Origin: Takakia lepidozioides
Lineage: Eukaryota > Streptophyta > Takakiopsida > Takakiales > Takakiaceae
Assembly (NCBI GenBank): GCA_030704615.1
Contig: CM060732.1
Location: 78,742,171 to 78,806,170, forward strand
Direction of reading: 5' to 3'
DNA length: 64,000 nt
The notes under the pieces were generated by a model that ran no database searches, was not told where the DNA came from, and saw nothing but the letters and a program-made list of their open reading frames with translations. Positions 20,792 to 47,055 of the stretch are shown here, piece by piece. The position numbers were made by a program, and so were the translations under genes. Position 1 is the stretch's first letter. Every line of letters starts with the position of its first letter.

Positions 20792-22539
20792 GTTAACCTA
20801 AGCCGCAGCATTACTGCAGGGGCTTGGCTTCCGAACCGTACGTGAGCCTCTGGCCTCATACGGCTCTTCTCAGGGGAGCCTGAAGACCAAATGAGATATA
20901 AAGCAGAGATTTACATGGCGTCCGCCTAGTTTATGGTCGGGCGGGACGGCCAAAACTATTTTTTATCCGTCCATTCTGCTCATATGAACTCCTCGCTATT
21001 CGTTACGCCGCGCCCTGAGCTATTCGTTACGCCGCGCCCTGAGTCCCCGCGTCAGCCCTTCCCCCGGGAATCCTTCATTTTACTAACGCGAGCAAAGTGA
21101 GCTTTTGCCCCGAAGGTTTCGTCTTTTCGGGAGAATCCTGTTCCCACTAGCTTACGGCCCGGCTGGCCTGCCAGTTTAACTGGAACTTAGTGGGAATTAT
21201 CCCGTTCCCTGGTCAGATGGTTGGATGTGAGATTTACTCCACGAGGAGCAGTACGAACGTAGATGATATCATCACGACCTTTATTTTCGTACCGCTAGGA
21301 ATGCTTAACGCCACTTCGCCAACTGGCGTTACCCGCGGCCTCTCTTGCCATTGGCAAGTCTCTCAGTGTGGTCAGTACTGGGTGTTTTCGAGCAGCGAAG
21401 CTTCTCATACCCATTCACATTGGTTCATCCTAAGTCCCTAAACCTTTTGCACTAATTTGGGAAGAAGCCATCTTCCTATCGAGGTTCAAGAGTCAACTGG
21501 GCATCTCAGCAGCGGGATTTAAAACCCGAATTCAACCAGAGTTCACGCCATGTTGTAGGCGTGGGCTTGGAAGCGATGATGGTCGCACATAAGCTACCGG
21601 GTCGCACGACAGAATAACACCCATAATAAAGATGCAAACTCCTCCATGTGAAATCTTCATAGTCATGGCAACTTTTCGAAAGTCATGACCAACATCCATC
21701 AGTCTATTTGGTAAGGCGCGAACAATAAAACATCTATTCCAATCAAAGCGCTTGGCGCTTTCTTGGTTACACCCATCATAGGGTGGTGTAACCGAGAAAG
21801 CGCCAAGCGCTTCATTTTCAGAGACGGAAGAATAAGCTTGCAAAAAAGCAAGCAGAGAATAAAAAGCCAAATTTTTGGCTTTTTCGTTGAGGCCGAAGGT
21901 TTTTGGAAATCGCAGCAGAAAAATCAAAAATATTTTTGATTCTTTGCAAAAGGATAAAAAGTCAAAATTTTCTCTCTTTTCATTTTCTCGTTTCTCCTTC
22001 CCGTTAGGCCAAAGCGCTTGGCGCTTTCCTCTTCGTGCCCGCTCACGCGGTTCCATCTCTTCCATCCTAAGCTTACGCCCTTTGTTCGCCAACCTATCGC
22101 GCCTATTACGACTAGATGATAGAAAGAATGTACGGAATAATAGAAAACAAAGCACACCACGGAAAGATTCTAAATATGACAAGTCTCCCCCAAAATTGAG
22201 AATAATAAAATGGAGAGAAAAAAGGAAAAATAAAAAAAATGCGGTTTTAACTCTAGTTTGGGGGGAGCTTTTCTCAATTATGTTGGGTAATATAATGGGT
22301 CTTGCTCTTACCAAAACTAGCCTTTTTGTTTCGTCCATAGAGCGCAGGAATCCCCTGGAATGTATATAAACTAAAACCAGTAATAGAGAGGTAAAAATAG
22401 GTATTATAGTACCATGAGAAGAAGGAGCACCTGTGGGAACATCTCTACTTACCAACCATTGAAATAGTATGGGTGCTGCCGTGCCACGAAGCACAACCAT
22501 AAAAATGAGGAAAAAGAAGAAGTTCTGTAGTTGGACCAT
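20170..22539 (-). CDS. ccmFC: cytochrome c heme lyase subunit CcmFC (two exons)
   Basis: C-terminal part of the CcmF heme lyase that attaches heme to apocytochrome c at the inner membrane. Exon 1 (22539-21608) starts MVQLQNFFFF at a real ATG and ends GGVCIFIMGVILS. Exon 2 (from 20791) continues NTKKRQFTQLLPLGSELHMG, KERCCSRGIDQLHGPTFHSI, and ends LRQLVFSRLDWN. The group II intron site corresponds to the one I recall as ccmFCi829. After LDWN comes a CAA (20203-20205) inside an A/T hairpin. If edited to UAA the protein ends there, otherwise it runs to 20170. The basic linker rich in KREN repeats within exon 1 is normal for the gene. Confidence 0.92.
20792..21607 (-). mobile_element. group II intron in ccmFC
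   Basis: 816 nt from GTGCGACCCG to GGCTTAGGTTAAC. Domain V at 20833-20876 reads GAGCCGTATGAGGCC ... CACGTACGGTTCGG. No ORF. The 3' end is nearly identical to that of the first atp9 intron, so the two are paralogues. Confidence 0.87.
21608..22539 (-). CDS. ccmFC: ccmFC exon 1
   Basis: 932 nt. It ends GTTATTCTGTC, followed by the canonical intron start GTGCGACC. Confidence 0.88.
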
Positions 22540-22874
22540 CTGCTCTATTTGTTTTTAGGATTTTCGCTTCTCCGAACGAGAGAATACGAGATAAAAAACT
22601 CGAGATTTAGGCAAAAAAATATTTTTTTTGCTATGAGTGGTTTCTTCGAACCTTTGGGCCTTATTCTTTCTCCAGCCCTCCGTGAACGCTCCGTGCCTCT
22701 CTCATACCCCCCTAGCTCCTGAAAGGCGCGGAGCGTTCGCATAGCAAATGCCGAAGGTTTCGCACAGAGGGCCGTGTGTGTAATCAGAATTAAGCTAGCT
22801 TCTTATCTCTCCAAAGGTAGCTTTCTTTATTTATGCATTCTACTAGCTTTGTATACAATTACTTCGTCACGGCC

Positions 22875-24581
22875 TTATTCGCCCCCCATTAGCTTCGGTA
22901 AACGAGTGAATTTACGCGAGTGCACGAATAGAGTGCTTCGCGAATGCCACAAGATCTGGTTTACGGGTTTCGAGGCCGTCAGGTCTTGGTTTGATGATAA
23001 ACCAGATAATGCACCAACTAGCCCGGTACTCGATTGCTGCTTCATCTGGAAAAAAAGAATCAAAGATATGCTGGTAATTATAAGGAAAAAACACCATAAA
23101 AAGATTCCTCGTGTAGAATCTGTAGCAGAACTATGAACGGGAGCTAGCAATCCAGGACGTACGAAAAAAGTTCCTAAAACACGACGTAAAAAAGTAACCA
23201 TATTAGGGAACAAGGTCCAATAATTCAATTTGGGTAAAATAACTGAATGAATACAAGCTGTAGCCAATACCCGAGGCATAGAAGGAGCATTTTCTACGGG
23301 ATCCCGAAACCACCAACCACCCCGACCTGATTCATGATGAGCCCACCAACTTCCTAGCAATATGCCTACAGTTAAAAAACACCAACACGTCAAGATCCAA
23401 ATTTGAATTTGTTTCCACCAATGGTATTTCGGGCCAGAGACCACTTTATTCGCGCCGCAGGTCCAACCAAAATGCAAATACGTAGTATTTGCTTTACGAA
23501 CAACACGCTTCGCCCGCCCCCTCCCCATGAGATTTAGCCGCTCCCTGGGCCAAAGCGAAGAGAGGGCCAAGTGCCGAAGCACGAGCAGGTTCCTATTGCG
23601 TAGCAATATGAGAGCGGAACTGGGACGGAGAGAAGAGGGATTCTCCCTTTGCGTTGGCAAATGGAGTGCAGAGATACCGTTCATTATTCTGGATAGACAT
23701 GAGCAAAAGCCAATAGCACTGGCGACGTATCCTGCATAAATGCGAGGAGGATGTATAGCTGATATAGGATCTTGTGAAACAGGATTTGATTCTGCAAGTG
23801 ATTTAGTACAAACAAAGGAAATTCGAACAAAAGGATTGGAACTTGCTAATGAAGAAATCGAAGAAAATAAAGCAATGCCCATGTAAATCCGCCGTTCATC
23901 AATAAACGAAACTCTATCTTTTGCATTTCGTGCAAAAAAAAAAAAATCTATATTTTTCCAGAAGACGTAAAGCAGAAAAAAAAATATAGATTTCTTTTTT
24001 TCAAACTCTTTCCACCTTTTAGGCCCGTAGGGCTTTTTATCTTTTCCCGTATCCGCACCATTCTCTAATCTTGTATCTGAGGGCTCTTGGAGGAGACCTG
24101 AGGGCGCAGCTTTGGATTGACTCTTGAGGGAGTTTTGACGATTTATGGTACCAAACAAGTTCTGCAAATAACGTCTGAATCGTTTATTCTCTCTTTTGGG
24201 GAGGGAAGCAAAGCGAAAAGCCACCAGCGGTCTGCGAAAAAAAAAAATCTTTTGGCTGCGCCCTCGTTTTGAAACATTGCAGGGTCGAGCCCGATAACCG
24301 AAAAGGAATCCATAGAAACTTGGGATCCGGCACCGTAATAACGAACTACCCTCATGATTAGACCATGTTCCTGATATTTTATGAAATAAAGGCGCATTAG
24401 CATTTGAGTTGGTAAATACATTGTAATTGGAAAAGTCAGAAGAAATGTGGCAAAACAAAATACCATAGAAAGAAATAGTAGAAGAAATAGAATGAGGTGA
24501 AACAGCCGCAGGTCTTTTGTTGTAAGTTAATGCAACGAAAATACTCAGTACTAAAAAATAATGGCCCAACTCATTATACGT
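22875..24581 (-). CDS. ccmFN: cytochrome c heme lyase subunit CcmFN
   Basis: 568 aa N-terminal part of CcmF. The ACG at 24581 gives (M)[20 protein letters not shown], matching the conserved start. The heme-handling tryptophan-rich WWD segment appears as [19 protein letters not shown] (Arg and Pro codons editable to Trp and Phe). Also seen are [29 protein letters not shown] and [13 protein letters not shown]-like helices. Two A/T hairpin-like stretches (23930-24000) are translated in a variable linker as KKKSIFFF and IDFFFFARN without breaking the frame. Upstream gene ccmC ends 205 bp away, and ccmFC begins 336 bp downstream. Confidence 0.93.
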   Translation of the reverse strand, partial: TYNELGHYFLVLSIFVALTYNKRPAAVSPHSISSTISFYGILFCHISSDFSNYNVFTNSNANAPLFHKISGTWSNHEGSSLLRCRIPSFYGFLFGYRARPCNVSKRGRSQKIFFFRRPLVAFRFASLPKRENKRFRRYLQNLFGTINRQNSLKSQSKAAPSGLLQEPSDTRLENGADTGKDKKPYGPKRWKEFEKKKSIFFFLLYVFWKNIDFFFFARNAKDRVSFIDERRIYMGIALFSSISSLASSNPFVRISFVCTKSLAESNPVSQDPISAIHPPRIYAGYVASAIGFCSCLSRIMNGISALHLPTQRENPSSLRPSSALILLRNRNLLVLRHLALSSLWPRERLNLMGRGRAKRVVRKANTTYLHFGWTCGANKVVSGPKYHWWKQIQIWILTCWCFLTVGILLGSWWAHHESGRGGWWFRDPVENAPSMPRVLATACIHSVILPKLNYWTLFPNMVTFLRRVLGTFFVRPGLLAPVHSSATDSTRGIFLWCFFLIITSISLILFFQMKQQSSTGLVGALSGLSSNQDLTASKPVNQILWHSRSTLFVHSRKFTRLPKLMGGE

Positions 24582-24785
24582 TTCGGTAAATTTCGCTTAT
24601 AATTGAATTGGCAAAAAAGATATAGATTTCTTTTAATATTTATTAAATCCAGTAGTAGTAGTATGGGGTATATGGTAGAAATCTATATTTTTTTTTCGTT
24701 TCCCAACGCGGAGCGCTGCTTTGCTTCTCCAAAAGCCTTTAGGAACCTGCGTTTCCAAACCCAAGAAAACCAGGCCAACCTTTTC

Positions 24786-25544
24786 TCAGGTGCTTTTGCT
24801 TGATCTATTATTCGTATGAAGAAAAAAATGGTTTCTATTGTTGCTTCGCAGATTCATTTTAGTTTTCGCGGAAAAACTAGGAAGAGATAAAATAATTTGA
24901 CGTGTTTCCGAAAAGGAAAAAATCCCAGTTGAAAAGAAGGAGCTAGTAAAGATTAACGGGATTGGAATGGGCATAGGAATATGTATTGAAGTACCAAATT
25001 GGCTAATGCTTGAAGGTTGATGCGATGTATTCCACCAGTTCACAGGAGACTTAATTATTGGTATATTGATTGGCCCTATACGAATAGAAATAGAAGCAAC
25101 GTCCGCAGGAAACTCTTGAAACCGCGGTGCACCCGGGTAAATAAAAAACGAGATTGATACAGGGGTTGAACGAGCATCCCACACCCGAAAGGTACCCCAC
25201 ATAGGTTTTCCCCGAAAACCCCCAGTTACTGAGGTAAACGATGTAAACAAAGCACCTATTTTGGCACCGGTTTTGGGGAATAACTGAAAAAGGGGATGTT
25301 TTGTTAATAAGAATAACACACTGCTGATAGCCATTGCGATATGAATAGGTAAACTCATCCGAGCTGCAGGAACATGCACATAGATAATGCGATAATTTTC
25401 ACCTTGTTGAAAATCGGATGGTGCTACCCAAATACTTAAACGAATAGCCGTCGCTGTTAAAAACCGACGAAATCCAATGAGAATTTGTACGTAGCGAAAA
25501 GGACGTAACGTAAGAAAATAGGGTCGTAGTAATTCAAAATACGT
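24786..25544 (-). CDS. ccmC: heme exporter protein CcmC
   Basis: 252 aa membrane protein that loads heme onto CcmE. The ACG at 25544 begins (M)YFELLRPYFLTLRPFRYVQI. The signature heme-handling region reads GGFRGKPMWGTFRVWDARST, which editing converts to the WGTFWVWDARLT motif. YVHVPAARMS and VNWWNTSHQPSSISQFGTSIH are also conserved. The first ATG-like codon lies 55 codons inside, after conserved sequence, so the ACG is the better start. Confidence 0.93.
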   Translation of the reverse strand, partial: TYFELLRPYFLTLRPFRYVQILIGFRRFLTATAIRLSIWVAPSDFQQGENYRIIYVHVPAARMSLPIHIAMAISSVLFLLTKHPLFQLFPKTGAKIGALFTSFTSVTGGFRGKPMWGTFRVWDARSTPVSISFFIYPGAPRFQEFPADVASISIRIGPINIPIIKSPVNWWNTSHQPSSISQFGTSIHIPMPIPIPLIFTSSFFSTGIFSFSETRQIILSLPSFSAKTKMNLRSNNRNHFFLHTNNRSSKST

Positions 25545-26155
25545 AGGAATTTTCTAACGTTTCGTCATAAAATAATAATCCATCAATGGCGCAGCCGGAG
25601 AGATAATATGGATCATTTCGTGCTAATGAGGGCAGCAAAAAAAAATTTTTATTTCCTCGTCCACAGTTTAATAGATCTTAAGGGACGAAGTGTTTACTAA
25701 CTAATTGCGTTTGAGAGAATGAAGCAGTCGAAAATAAAGATTTTTTTGGCTTCCCACTTAATTCACTGCTTCGTGAAGGCCTGCCGAGAAGAAGCCAGCC
25801 CGTGAAGGGGAGAAGAAACCAATTTTTGTTCGCTGAGCTTTTAAGCGCTCTACTTATGAGCCTCCCTGAGACATGTACGATGTCAAAAATACGCTTTGCA
25901 ATGTGCCAAACCGGCTCACACTCCCCCCACCCACGCCACCCAGATATAGTTGTTGTTCCCTTGCTCGAACTTCGCCGAATCCCTTTTTTTTTACTTTGCC
26001 AGAATCGGACAGTGTGCGAGAGTATAACGTAGAAAAGAACCTACGAAAACCCTATATATAGGGGGGGGGTTTCTCTTCTCTCCACAACATCTACGATGAG
26101 TGAGCCAATGAGAATTGGTACACCCTTTTTTTAATTGATGCAAAGGCAATCAATT
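25545..26155. other. spacer between ccmB and ccmC
   Basis: 611 bp without a gene. It carries an A/T element at 25635-25652, a T-run at 25741-25747 and a G-run at 26065-26073. Confidence 0.5.
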
Positions 26156-26791
26156 CTATTGGCTTATTAACTTTTGTAAAGTAATTGAGACCAAAATGGG
26201 ATGAGGAAATAGAAACGAAAGTAAATATCCCATTAATAAAAAAACATGAAACCATTCTGTTTCGATAGAGGTACAAGAAATGATTGGGGGTAATGGAGTG
26301 GGTAAGGTGGTAGGATTTTGCAAGCTGTTCCAACTATTGGATGTGATTCCAAGAGCCGAAGGAGAATGAATACCACACATAAGAGTAAATACCAGGCTTC
26401 CTATAATAATGGTGAACCAATTCATTTTGGATTGATCAAATTGGTACAGAAGTTGTAACACTGGAAAGGTACGGAAAACACCACTTATTTGAAGAACCCA
26501 GTGACCTACCAATTTAGAAAGTAATATTTTTTGCAAACAATAGCCGCTTAAACAATACAATTCGGGTGTACCATCTTCGAAGTCGTTTTGAAAAAACCGT
26601 TCGGGAAGAAAAGGAAACGATAAACGAATCCAAATCGGACCTAAATGAAAATGACATAAGAAGTCTTTAGAAAAGCCTATCATTAGGGGCGTGACTACGA
26701 TATACAACAAAGATAAAGAAAAAGTCGTGATTGGTGTAGATAAATTGAGTAGAATCTGTTGATGAAACAGTTTCAGAAGGAGTTTCGGGGT
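26156..26791 (-). CDS. ccmB: heme exporter protein CcmB
   Basis: Six-helix permease partner of CcmA in the c-type cytochrome maturation ABC transporter. The conserved body reads LLYIVVTPLMIGFSKDFLCH, GTPELYCLSGYCLQKILLSKLVGHW, QLLYQFDQSKMNW and GITSNSWNSLQNPTTLP, ending ILVSITLQKLISQ. Upstream of 26710 the frame still encodes the conserved N-terminus (KLLLKLFHQQILL...PITTFS) as far as about 26785, then meets TAA at about 26798. No ATG or ACG lies in that gap, so the start codon is unknown and the 5' end given is approximate. Confidence 0.88.
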   Translation of the reverse strand, partial: TPKLLLKLFHQQILLNLSTPITTFSLSLLYIVVTPLMIGFSKDFLCHFHLGPIWIRLSFPFLPERFFQNDFEDGTPELYCLSGYCLQKILLSKLVGHWVLQISGVFRTFPVLQLLYQFDQSKMNWFTIIIGSLVFTLMCGIHSPSALGITSNSWNSLQNPTTLPTPLPPIISCTSIETEWFHVFLLMGYLLSFLFPHPILVSITLQKLISQ

Positions 26792-26938
26792 TCTTTTTTA
26801 AATTTTTTAAATCTGAAAAAAAAATATATATATATTTTTTTTTCGTTGATTAATGTTGCAAATGGAATAAATAAATACCGGGAAAGCCTTTTTGTAAAAG
26901 ATTAAAAAAAAATATATATATATATTTTTTCTCAAAAG

Positions 26939-27664
26939 CTACGCCCTGCGGCCTCCACTTGAAGGTTTTCGCGGGAGCGGCCAAGCACTTTGTGAAAGAA
27001 TGACTGTTTTCGTAACCAAATTACGAAATAGATATACAAACTGTATAGAATCATCATTCACTGGAATGGGATAAGTTATTAATTTTTGTAATCTGTTTGG
27101 AATATTAGAATCCACCAAAGATACAATAGGTATTTGTAATTGATTAGCTTCAAGTATAGCCATGGAATTTTGATTTGCATTCATTATTACTAAACAATCT
27201 GGAATATCGTGTGTCACGATTCCTTCAAAACATTTTTGCATCTTTCTGAAACGTGGAAAAGAATCGAAAAGCGAAGATGTAGAGGCGTCTTTAAAATTGG
27301 AATGCGCAGAGAAATCTTGAAAGTGTTTTTGTACATTTTTCATATGTCTCCAATTGGTCAAAAAACCCCCAATCCATTTATGATTGATATAGCTTTGATT
27401 TGTTTTTCTTGCCATCCGTTGAATTATTTTATTATATCCCGGATTGGTATTCACCAATAATAAATGGCCTTTCGCACGAATGATAGATTCAATCAAATTA
27501 CAAGCCCTTCGTAAACAAATAAGTGTCTTTTCTAAATCAATAATAGCCATTTCATTTCTAAATCCATATAAATATCCTTGAAAATCGGAAGTAGGTATCC
27601 GATGGCCCAGATATGCGTTTGTACTTAGTAATTTTTGAATAACCAACAAACTAGAATTGTACAT
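26939..27664 (-). CDS. rps2: mitoribosomal protein S2
   Basis: 241 aa from ATG at 27664 (MYNSSLLVIQKLLSTNAYLG HRIPTSDFQGYLYGFRNEMA). The S2 family core is clear: TLICLRRACNLIESIIRAKG, NHKWIGGFLTNWRHMK, DCLVIMNANQNSMAILEANQ, DSNIPNRLQKLITYPIPVNDD. The frame is also open upstream through the trnF region on the other strand, but that is not conserved. The last 18 residues come from GC-rich sequence next to an A/T hairpin (26902-26932) and may be non-homologous. Confidence 0.93.
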   Translation of the reverse strand: MYNSSLLVIQKLLSTNAYLGHRIPTSDFQGYLYGFRNEMAIIDLEKTLICLRRACNLIESIIRAKGHLLLVNTNPGYNKIIQRMARKTNQSYINHKWIGGFLTNWRHMKNVQKHFQDFSAHSNFKDASTSSLFDSFPRFRKMQKCFEGIVTHDIPDCLVIMNANQNSMAILEANQLQIPIVSLVDSNIPNRLQKLITYPIPVNDDSIQFVYLFRNLVTKTVILSQSAWPLPRKPSSGGRRA

Positions 27665-27688
27665 TGTACGTAGTTCCTTTTTATTTTT

Positions 27689-27762
27689 GTTTAGATAGCT
27701 CAGGTGGTTAGAGCAAAGGACTGAAAATCCTTGTGTCAGTGGTTCGAATCCACTTCTAAACG
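27689..27762 (+). tRNA. trnF-GAA: tRNA-Phe (GAA)
   Basis: Acceptor GTTTAGA/TCTAAAC, anticodon loop CTGAAAA, T-arm GTGGTTCGAATCCAC. It begins 24 bp from the rps2 start on the opposite strand. Confidence 0.93.
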
Positions 27763-28397
27763 CAATATAGTGAATCTTTAGATTCAAGCATCTCTAAGGA
27801 GCTCGGAGACTAAATATTGTTTCTTCTCCCGAGGGAAAGTGGTCTGAAGGTCGATCTCCCAGTGGCTTTGAACAAAAGCAGGCGGGGGCCGCTTCACGAA
27901 AAAAATATATAATATATATTTTTTTCGTCCACCTTAGTTTGTTACTATTTCGGGAACGCTTGTTACTGGGACAATGACTACATATATTATTGTCCCCGGG
28001 GGAGTTTTATTCATAACGAATTCATAGTCCCCTGGTTAACCTAAATCATAGCTTTGCTGCTGGGACTCGGCTTACGAACCCCACGTGATGTGGGTGAAAC
28101 AGGACCAAGGACACGCAAAGCAAAATAAATAAAAAAAAAATATATATATTTTTTTTTCATTCATTTTGCTTCTTCTCCAGGAGAAGAAGCAACCTTACGG
28201 AGTAAGTCTGAAACACAGCCTGGCCTTGATTCGAAAGAAAAAAGGTATACCTTTCTTTTTGGCCGCGGGCGCTTAGCCGGTTGTTGCTCGCACCGTCTGC
28301 GTTGCAGATGGTGGGTAAGTACAAAGGTTGATCAAGGTTTTTGGCCTTGGATAAATAGTAGGTCGGCACTTCTGCGGGAGCGGTCTAATTGTAAAGT
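27763..28397. other. spacer with two A/T hairpins
   Basis: No gene recognised. A/T hairpins lie at 27898-27926 and 28130-28160. The segment 28240-28330 has GC-rich short repeats. Confidence 0.5.
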
Positions 28398-28468
28398 AGG
28401 CTAAGGACGGATTTGAACCATCTTTCTAGGATTTGCAATCCAATACATTACCTTTATGTTACTTAGCC
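28398..28468 (-). tRNA. trnC-GCA: tRNA-Cys (GCA)
   Basis: Acceptor GGCTAAG/CTTAGCC, anticodon loop ATTGCAAATC (GCA), T-arm GGTTCAAATCC. Confidence 0.93.
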
Positions 28469-28674
28469 ATTTATTGGACTTTTGGTGCAAAAATTATAGA
28501 AAATGAATGAAAGGCCGCAGGCTTCGCAGCCCCCCTCAGGCCTAACCGGTGAAGAGCCGCGTGTTCATTTACGCGGCGACGGTATCGGACTCTTTCTTGG
28601 CGAGATAGGCCAACCAAAAAATTGATGATATCAACAGAAAAACAATATATACTTTTTTTCCGTAGCTTTGAGCA

Positions 28675-28717
28675 GAGAGTCGTATGATGCGAAACTATCA
28701 CGTACGGTTCTGTGACA
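28675..28717 (+). other. orphan group II domain V fragment upstream of rps1
   Basis: GAGTCGTATGATGCGAAACT followed by ATCACGTACGGTTCTGTG is a well-formed domain V, followed by CTCTCTGCCC..GGCAGAG palindromes. No exon precedes or follows at standard distance. rps1 starts 205 nt downstream at its own ACG. Confidence 0.65.
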
Positions 28718-28795
28718 GGGCGCAACTCTCTGCCCGTGAAGGCAGAGGGCAAAGCCACTACTTTTTTTTTTTTTTGCAGCCCAAATTTCGCCCCA

Positions 28796-28845
28796 CTCTC
28801 TAGCAATTACTATGTAATTGCATTCCTCATGAAACTGATTATGAG
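28796..28845 (+). repeat. dispersed repeat copy 1
   Basis: About 47 bp (CTCTCTAGCAATTACTATGT...) repeated in inverted orientation at 58221-58268 with only a few differences. It contains a GCAATTAC/GTAATTGC palindrome. Confidence 0.75.
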
Positions 28846-28921
28846 GGCGCAGCGTGGTCCGAAGGCCTCTATAAGCAAACAAATCAGGTTAAGAAATAAT
28901 GAAAGAAAAGGAAAAAGCAAA

Positions 28922-29737
28922 ACGAGCTTTACCCAATCATTTCCCAAATATAATTCTAGTTTGAATCCATTACGCGGAAGCGCTATACAATGTTCAGTGA
29001 AAAAATTACAACAAGACATGGTATTGGTGGATACAGGACCGAAGACTCCAATAATTTGTTTCCAACATGAGCTGAAAAGAGTGCCAATCCCCAAGCAAGC
29101 AAGGTTTGTTTTGGGAATTGAAGATGTGGAAGTGTTTGGTGAACCAAAGATGCTTTTGCCAGAACCGTTGGAAAGGAAATGTAAAAGCAAACTAGTTCGG
29201 ACTGAACTAACCAAAATTTGGCGAAGTGACCAGCATAATTTGGTCAAAGGTTTTATTTTGAATTCAGTCAAAGGAGGTTATGCCGTAGCAATCGCAGGTC
29301 ATATAGCTTCTCCTCCAAAGAGTCCTCGCAGAAGTAGAAAAGTCTTTCATAGTCAATGGAGAATCTCCTCCATTTTGAACATGAACTCGAAAATCGGCAA
29401 TATCGTGGTAAAAGAGATTGGTGATGGCAAAATAGATTATTCTTCGCCGGCAAAACCGCATCAAGAACAACAAATAAAGCGTTTAGGCGCAAAGCGAAAA
29501 CACTTGCGAAACACGAAAAAAACCACATTTTTTCGTAGATATGAAATAATCGAAAAGAATAAAAGTAAAAATTACAGCTCTCTTCCCATGGTTCCTACGA
29601 CCCAAAAGACCAAACGGAGCTTGAAGCGCTTAGGCCCAAAGCCTCGAGCCTGCACTGAGAAAACGCGTGAAAATACGAAACGATCCACCACAAACAACGT
29701 ATCTAAACTCAAGGACCAAGGCCGGGCAAAGAATTAG
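28922..29737 (+). CDS. rps1: mitoribosomal protein S1
   Basis: 271 aa. The frame is open from far upstream, but homology begins at the ACG at 28922: (M)SFTQSFPKYNSSLNPLRGSA. The S1-type core includes VLVDTGPKTPIICFQHEL, GIEDVEVFGEPKMLLP, KGFILNSVKGGYAVAIAGHI and KIGNIVVKEIGDGKIDY. The basic C-terminal tail (KKTKRSLKRLGPKP...) is typical of the plant mitochondrial protein. The transcript may also carry atp8, which starts 489 bp downstream. Confidence 0.92.
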   Translation, partial: TSFTQSFPKYNSSLNPLRGSAIQCSVKKLQQDMVLVDTGPKTPIICFQHELKRVPIPKQARFVLGIEDVEVFGEPKMLLPEPLERKCKSKLVRTELTKIWRSDQHNLVKGFILNSVKGGYAVAIAGHIASPPKSPRRSRKVFHSQWRISSILNMNSKIGNIVVKEIGDGKIDYSSPAKPHQEQQIKRLGAKRKHLRNTKKTTFFRRYEIIEKNKSKNYSSLPMVPTTQKTKRSLKRLGPKPRACTEKTRENTKRSTTNNVSKLKDQGRAKN

Positions 29738-30226
29738 GGTTTTTTGGTGTGTTAACGCAGAGCAACTAAAAACTGGGTTCAAAGAAAGGATGTCATGGAA
29801 ATGACCAATTAGTGCGACTACAAGCGATTTCTCATCGCCCCACGCCTCCGGTAATGCGGGGGCTATGCCCACGTGGAGACTCAGGACCTCGGTAATGGAA
29901 TGGGGAGGAGTGGAAATATGACTTCTAGTTAACCTATCTATAAGCTTAAAAAATTTTTTTTTTCGTCCAGACTCCGAACCAATCGTGGTGTTCGCTCTGC
30001 GTTATGTAGAACGCTAATAAAAAAAAATATATATTTTTTCGTCATGACTCTATTTTTTTCAGGAATCTTTCCGTCTCCAATTTCCTGCAAAAACCTGCGG
30101 CCTGTTTGGCAGGTTTCGCCCAAACCCAAAGAGCTTTAGCATTATTAAGGGCTCAGAGAAGAAAAATTGTTTTTTTCTCTCGTGATTCAATAAGTATTTG
30201 AATCGGCAAAAAAGAAGTTAAAAAAA
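29738..30226. other. spacer between rps1 and atp8
   Basis: No gene. A/T-rich elements at 29947-29962 and 30019-30042. Probably the leader region of the atp8-atp4-cox1 unit. Confidence 0.5.
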
Positions 30227-30743
30227 ATGCCTCAACTAGATCAATTTACGTATTTGACGCAATTTGTTCGGTTATGTGTGTTTTATATGACTTTTTATGT
30301 ATTATTATATAATGATGGATCACCCAAAATAAGTCGCATTCTCAAACCACGAAAACAGCTGATTTCGCACCAAAATGTAGACACGGAGCTGAGCGATTAC
30401 AGTGTTGAACAGGATGTAGTTTTCAAAGAATGCTTTGACACCAGTATATCTTATCCGTACTCGAGTGTATCTGGAGCATCCAAGTGGTGTAACGGAATGG
30501 TAAAAAGCTTAAATGCCAATCAATCGGAACGAATGAATAAATCTTATGTATGTTCCTTGGGAGAGATTAGTGTCCCACAAGTGATCAAAAAAAACGCACC
30601 CTCAACCATGAGTCCCTCTACTTATCATACCACTTCTCTAGCTTCACGTCAAACCACCGCTCTTAACAAAATATATGTCTTACGCGGACAAAGGAACACT
30701 CTAGTGAATATCAAGAACGGACCAAGAAAGAAGAAAAATACGA

Positions 30744-30751
<8 letters not shown>
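30227..30751 (+). CDS. atp8: ATP synthase subunit 8
   Basis: Membrane stalk subunit of F0 (ymf19/orfB type). It begins at ATG with [20 protein letters not shown] and one membrane helix, then a long soluble part as usual in plants ([37 protein letters not shown]). Homologues end ...KKKNTNA. Here that is followed by CGA at 30749-30751, which editing would turn into UGA, giving 174 aa. Unedited, the frame runs to 30781. The edited stop overlaps the atp4 start by 8 nt. Confidence 0.92.
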
Positions 30752-46427
<15,676 letters not shown>

Positions 46428-46806
46428 ACGTCGTCTTAGCAGATGGTGCCACTTAAGCACTTACCCGCTCTGCCCTCTAAGGACCTAGTCCATTGGGGGG
46501 GCGGAGCCCCGACTCGCCCCCGAAAGGTCATGGCAAAGAGATATTAGTTCAACAAAGCATAAAAAAAACTAATTGTGTTGTGAAAAAAATTAATATAATC
46601 AATTTATCAATTAATTGGAACGTTATACTCAATTTGTGAAAAGGAATTATGCTTCTTTTTCGGGGATGGGTGTCCTGTGGTCGCGTTATTTATATGTCCA
46701 ATTTCCTAATGTGGCAGGTAATACGCCCCGCTGTGCCCTCATATTAATAATTAAATTTATGTTTCATTTTTATTACTACATTATTAAGTAAGACCTAAGA
46801 CCTTAT
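46428..46806. other. spacer after cox1
   Basis: No gene recognised. A G-run near 46494-46501 and A/T-rich sequence with TTAATTAATTGG-type motifs. Confidence 0.5.
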
Positions 46807-47040
46807 TTGCATTTGCAAAAATACATCTATTTCTTTTTTAATTGGATGGTTGGGTATATATCATTTTTTTTTTTTGATCCTTATTTTTCCATTTTGTCAC
46901 CTCTTCTTTTAATACTATCGGTATTACTAAACTTTTACTTCCCCAGTATATTATTAGCCGCACTAGTCCTGATTTTTTATTCATTGGTAGAACTACTAAT
47001 AGACTTCCGTATTCGCTTTTTGCGAACCTTTGTATTTTAA
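46807..47040 (+). CDS. hypothetical hydrophobic ORF
   Basis: 77 codons, strongly hydrophobic: about three membrane spans (WMVGYISFFFF, LLLILSVLLNFYF, LLAALVLIFYSLVELLI). I recognise no family. A/T-rich DNA gives hydrophobic ORFs by chance, so this may not be a gene. It lies beside two other unrecognised frames (47056-47546 plus, 47574-48240 minus), unlike any standard mitochondrial gene cluster. Confidence 0.3.
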   Translation: MHLQKYIYFFFNWMVGYISFFFFDPYFSILSPLLLILSVLLNFYFPSILLAALVLIFYSLVELLIDFRIRFLRTFVF

Positions 47041-47055
47041 GAGTTTCGTTGATAT

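Noticed and set aside
28712-28921. N-terminal extension of rps1
   Set aside because: The frame is open, but the sequence is domain V, GC clusters and a dispersed repeat. Homology to S1 starts only at the ACG at 28922.
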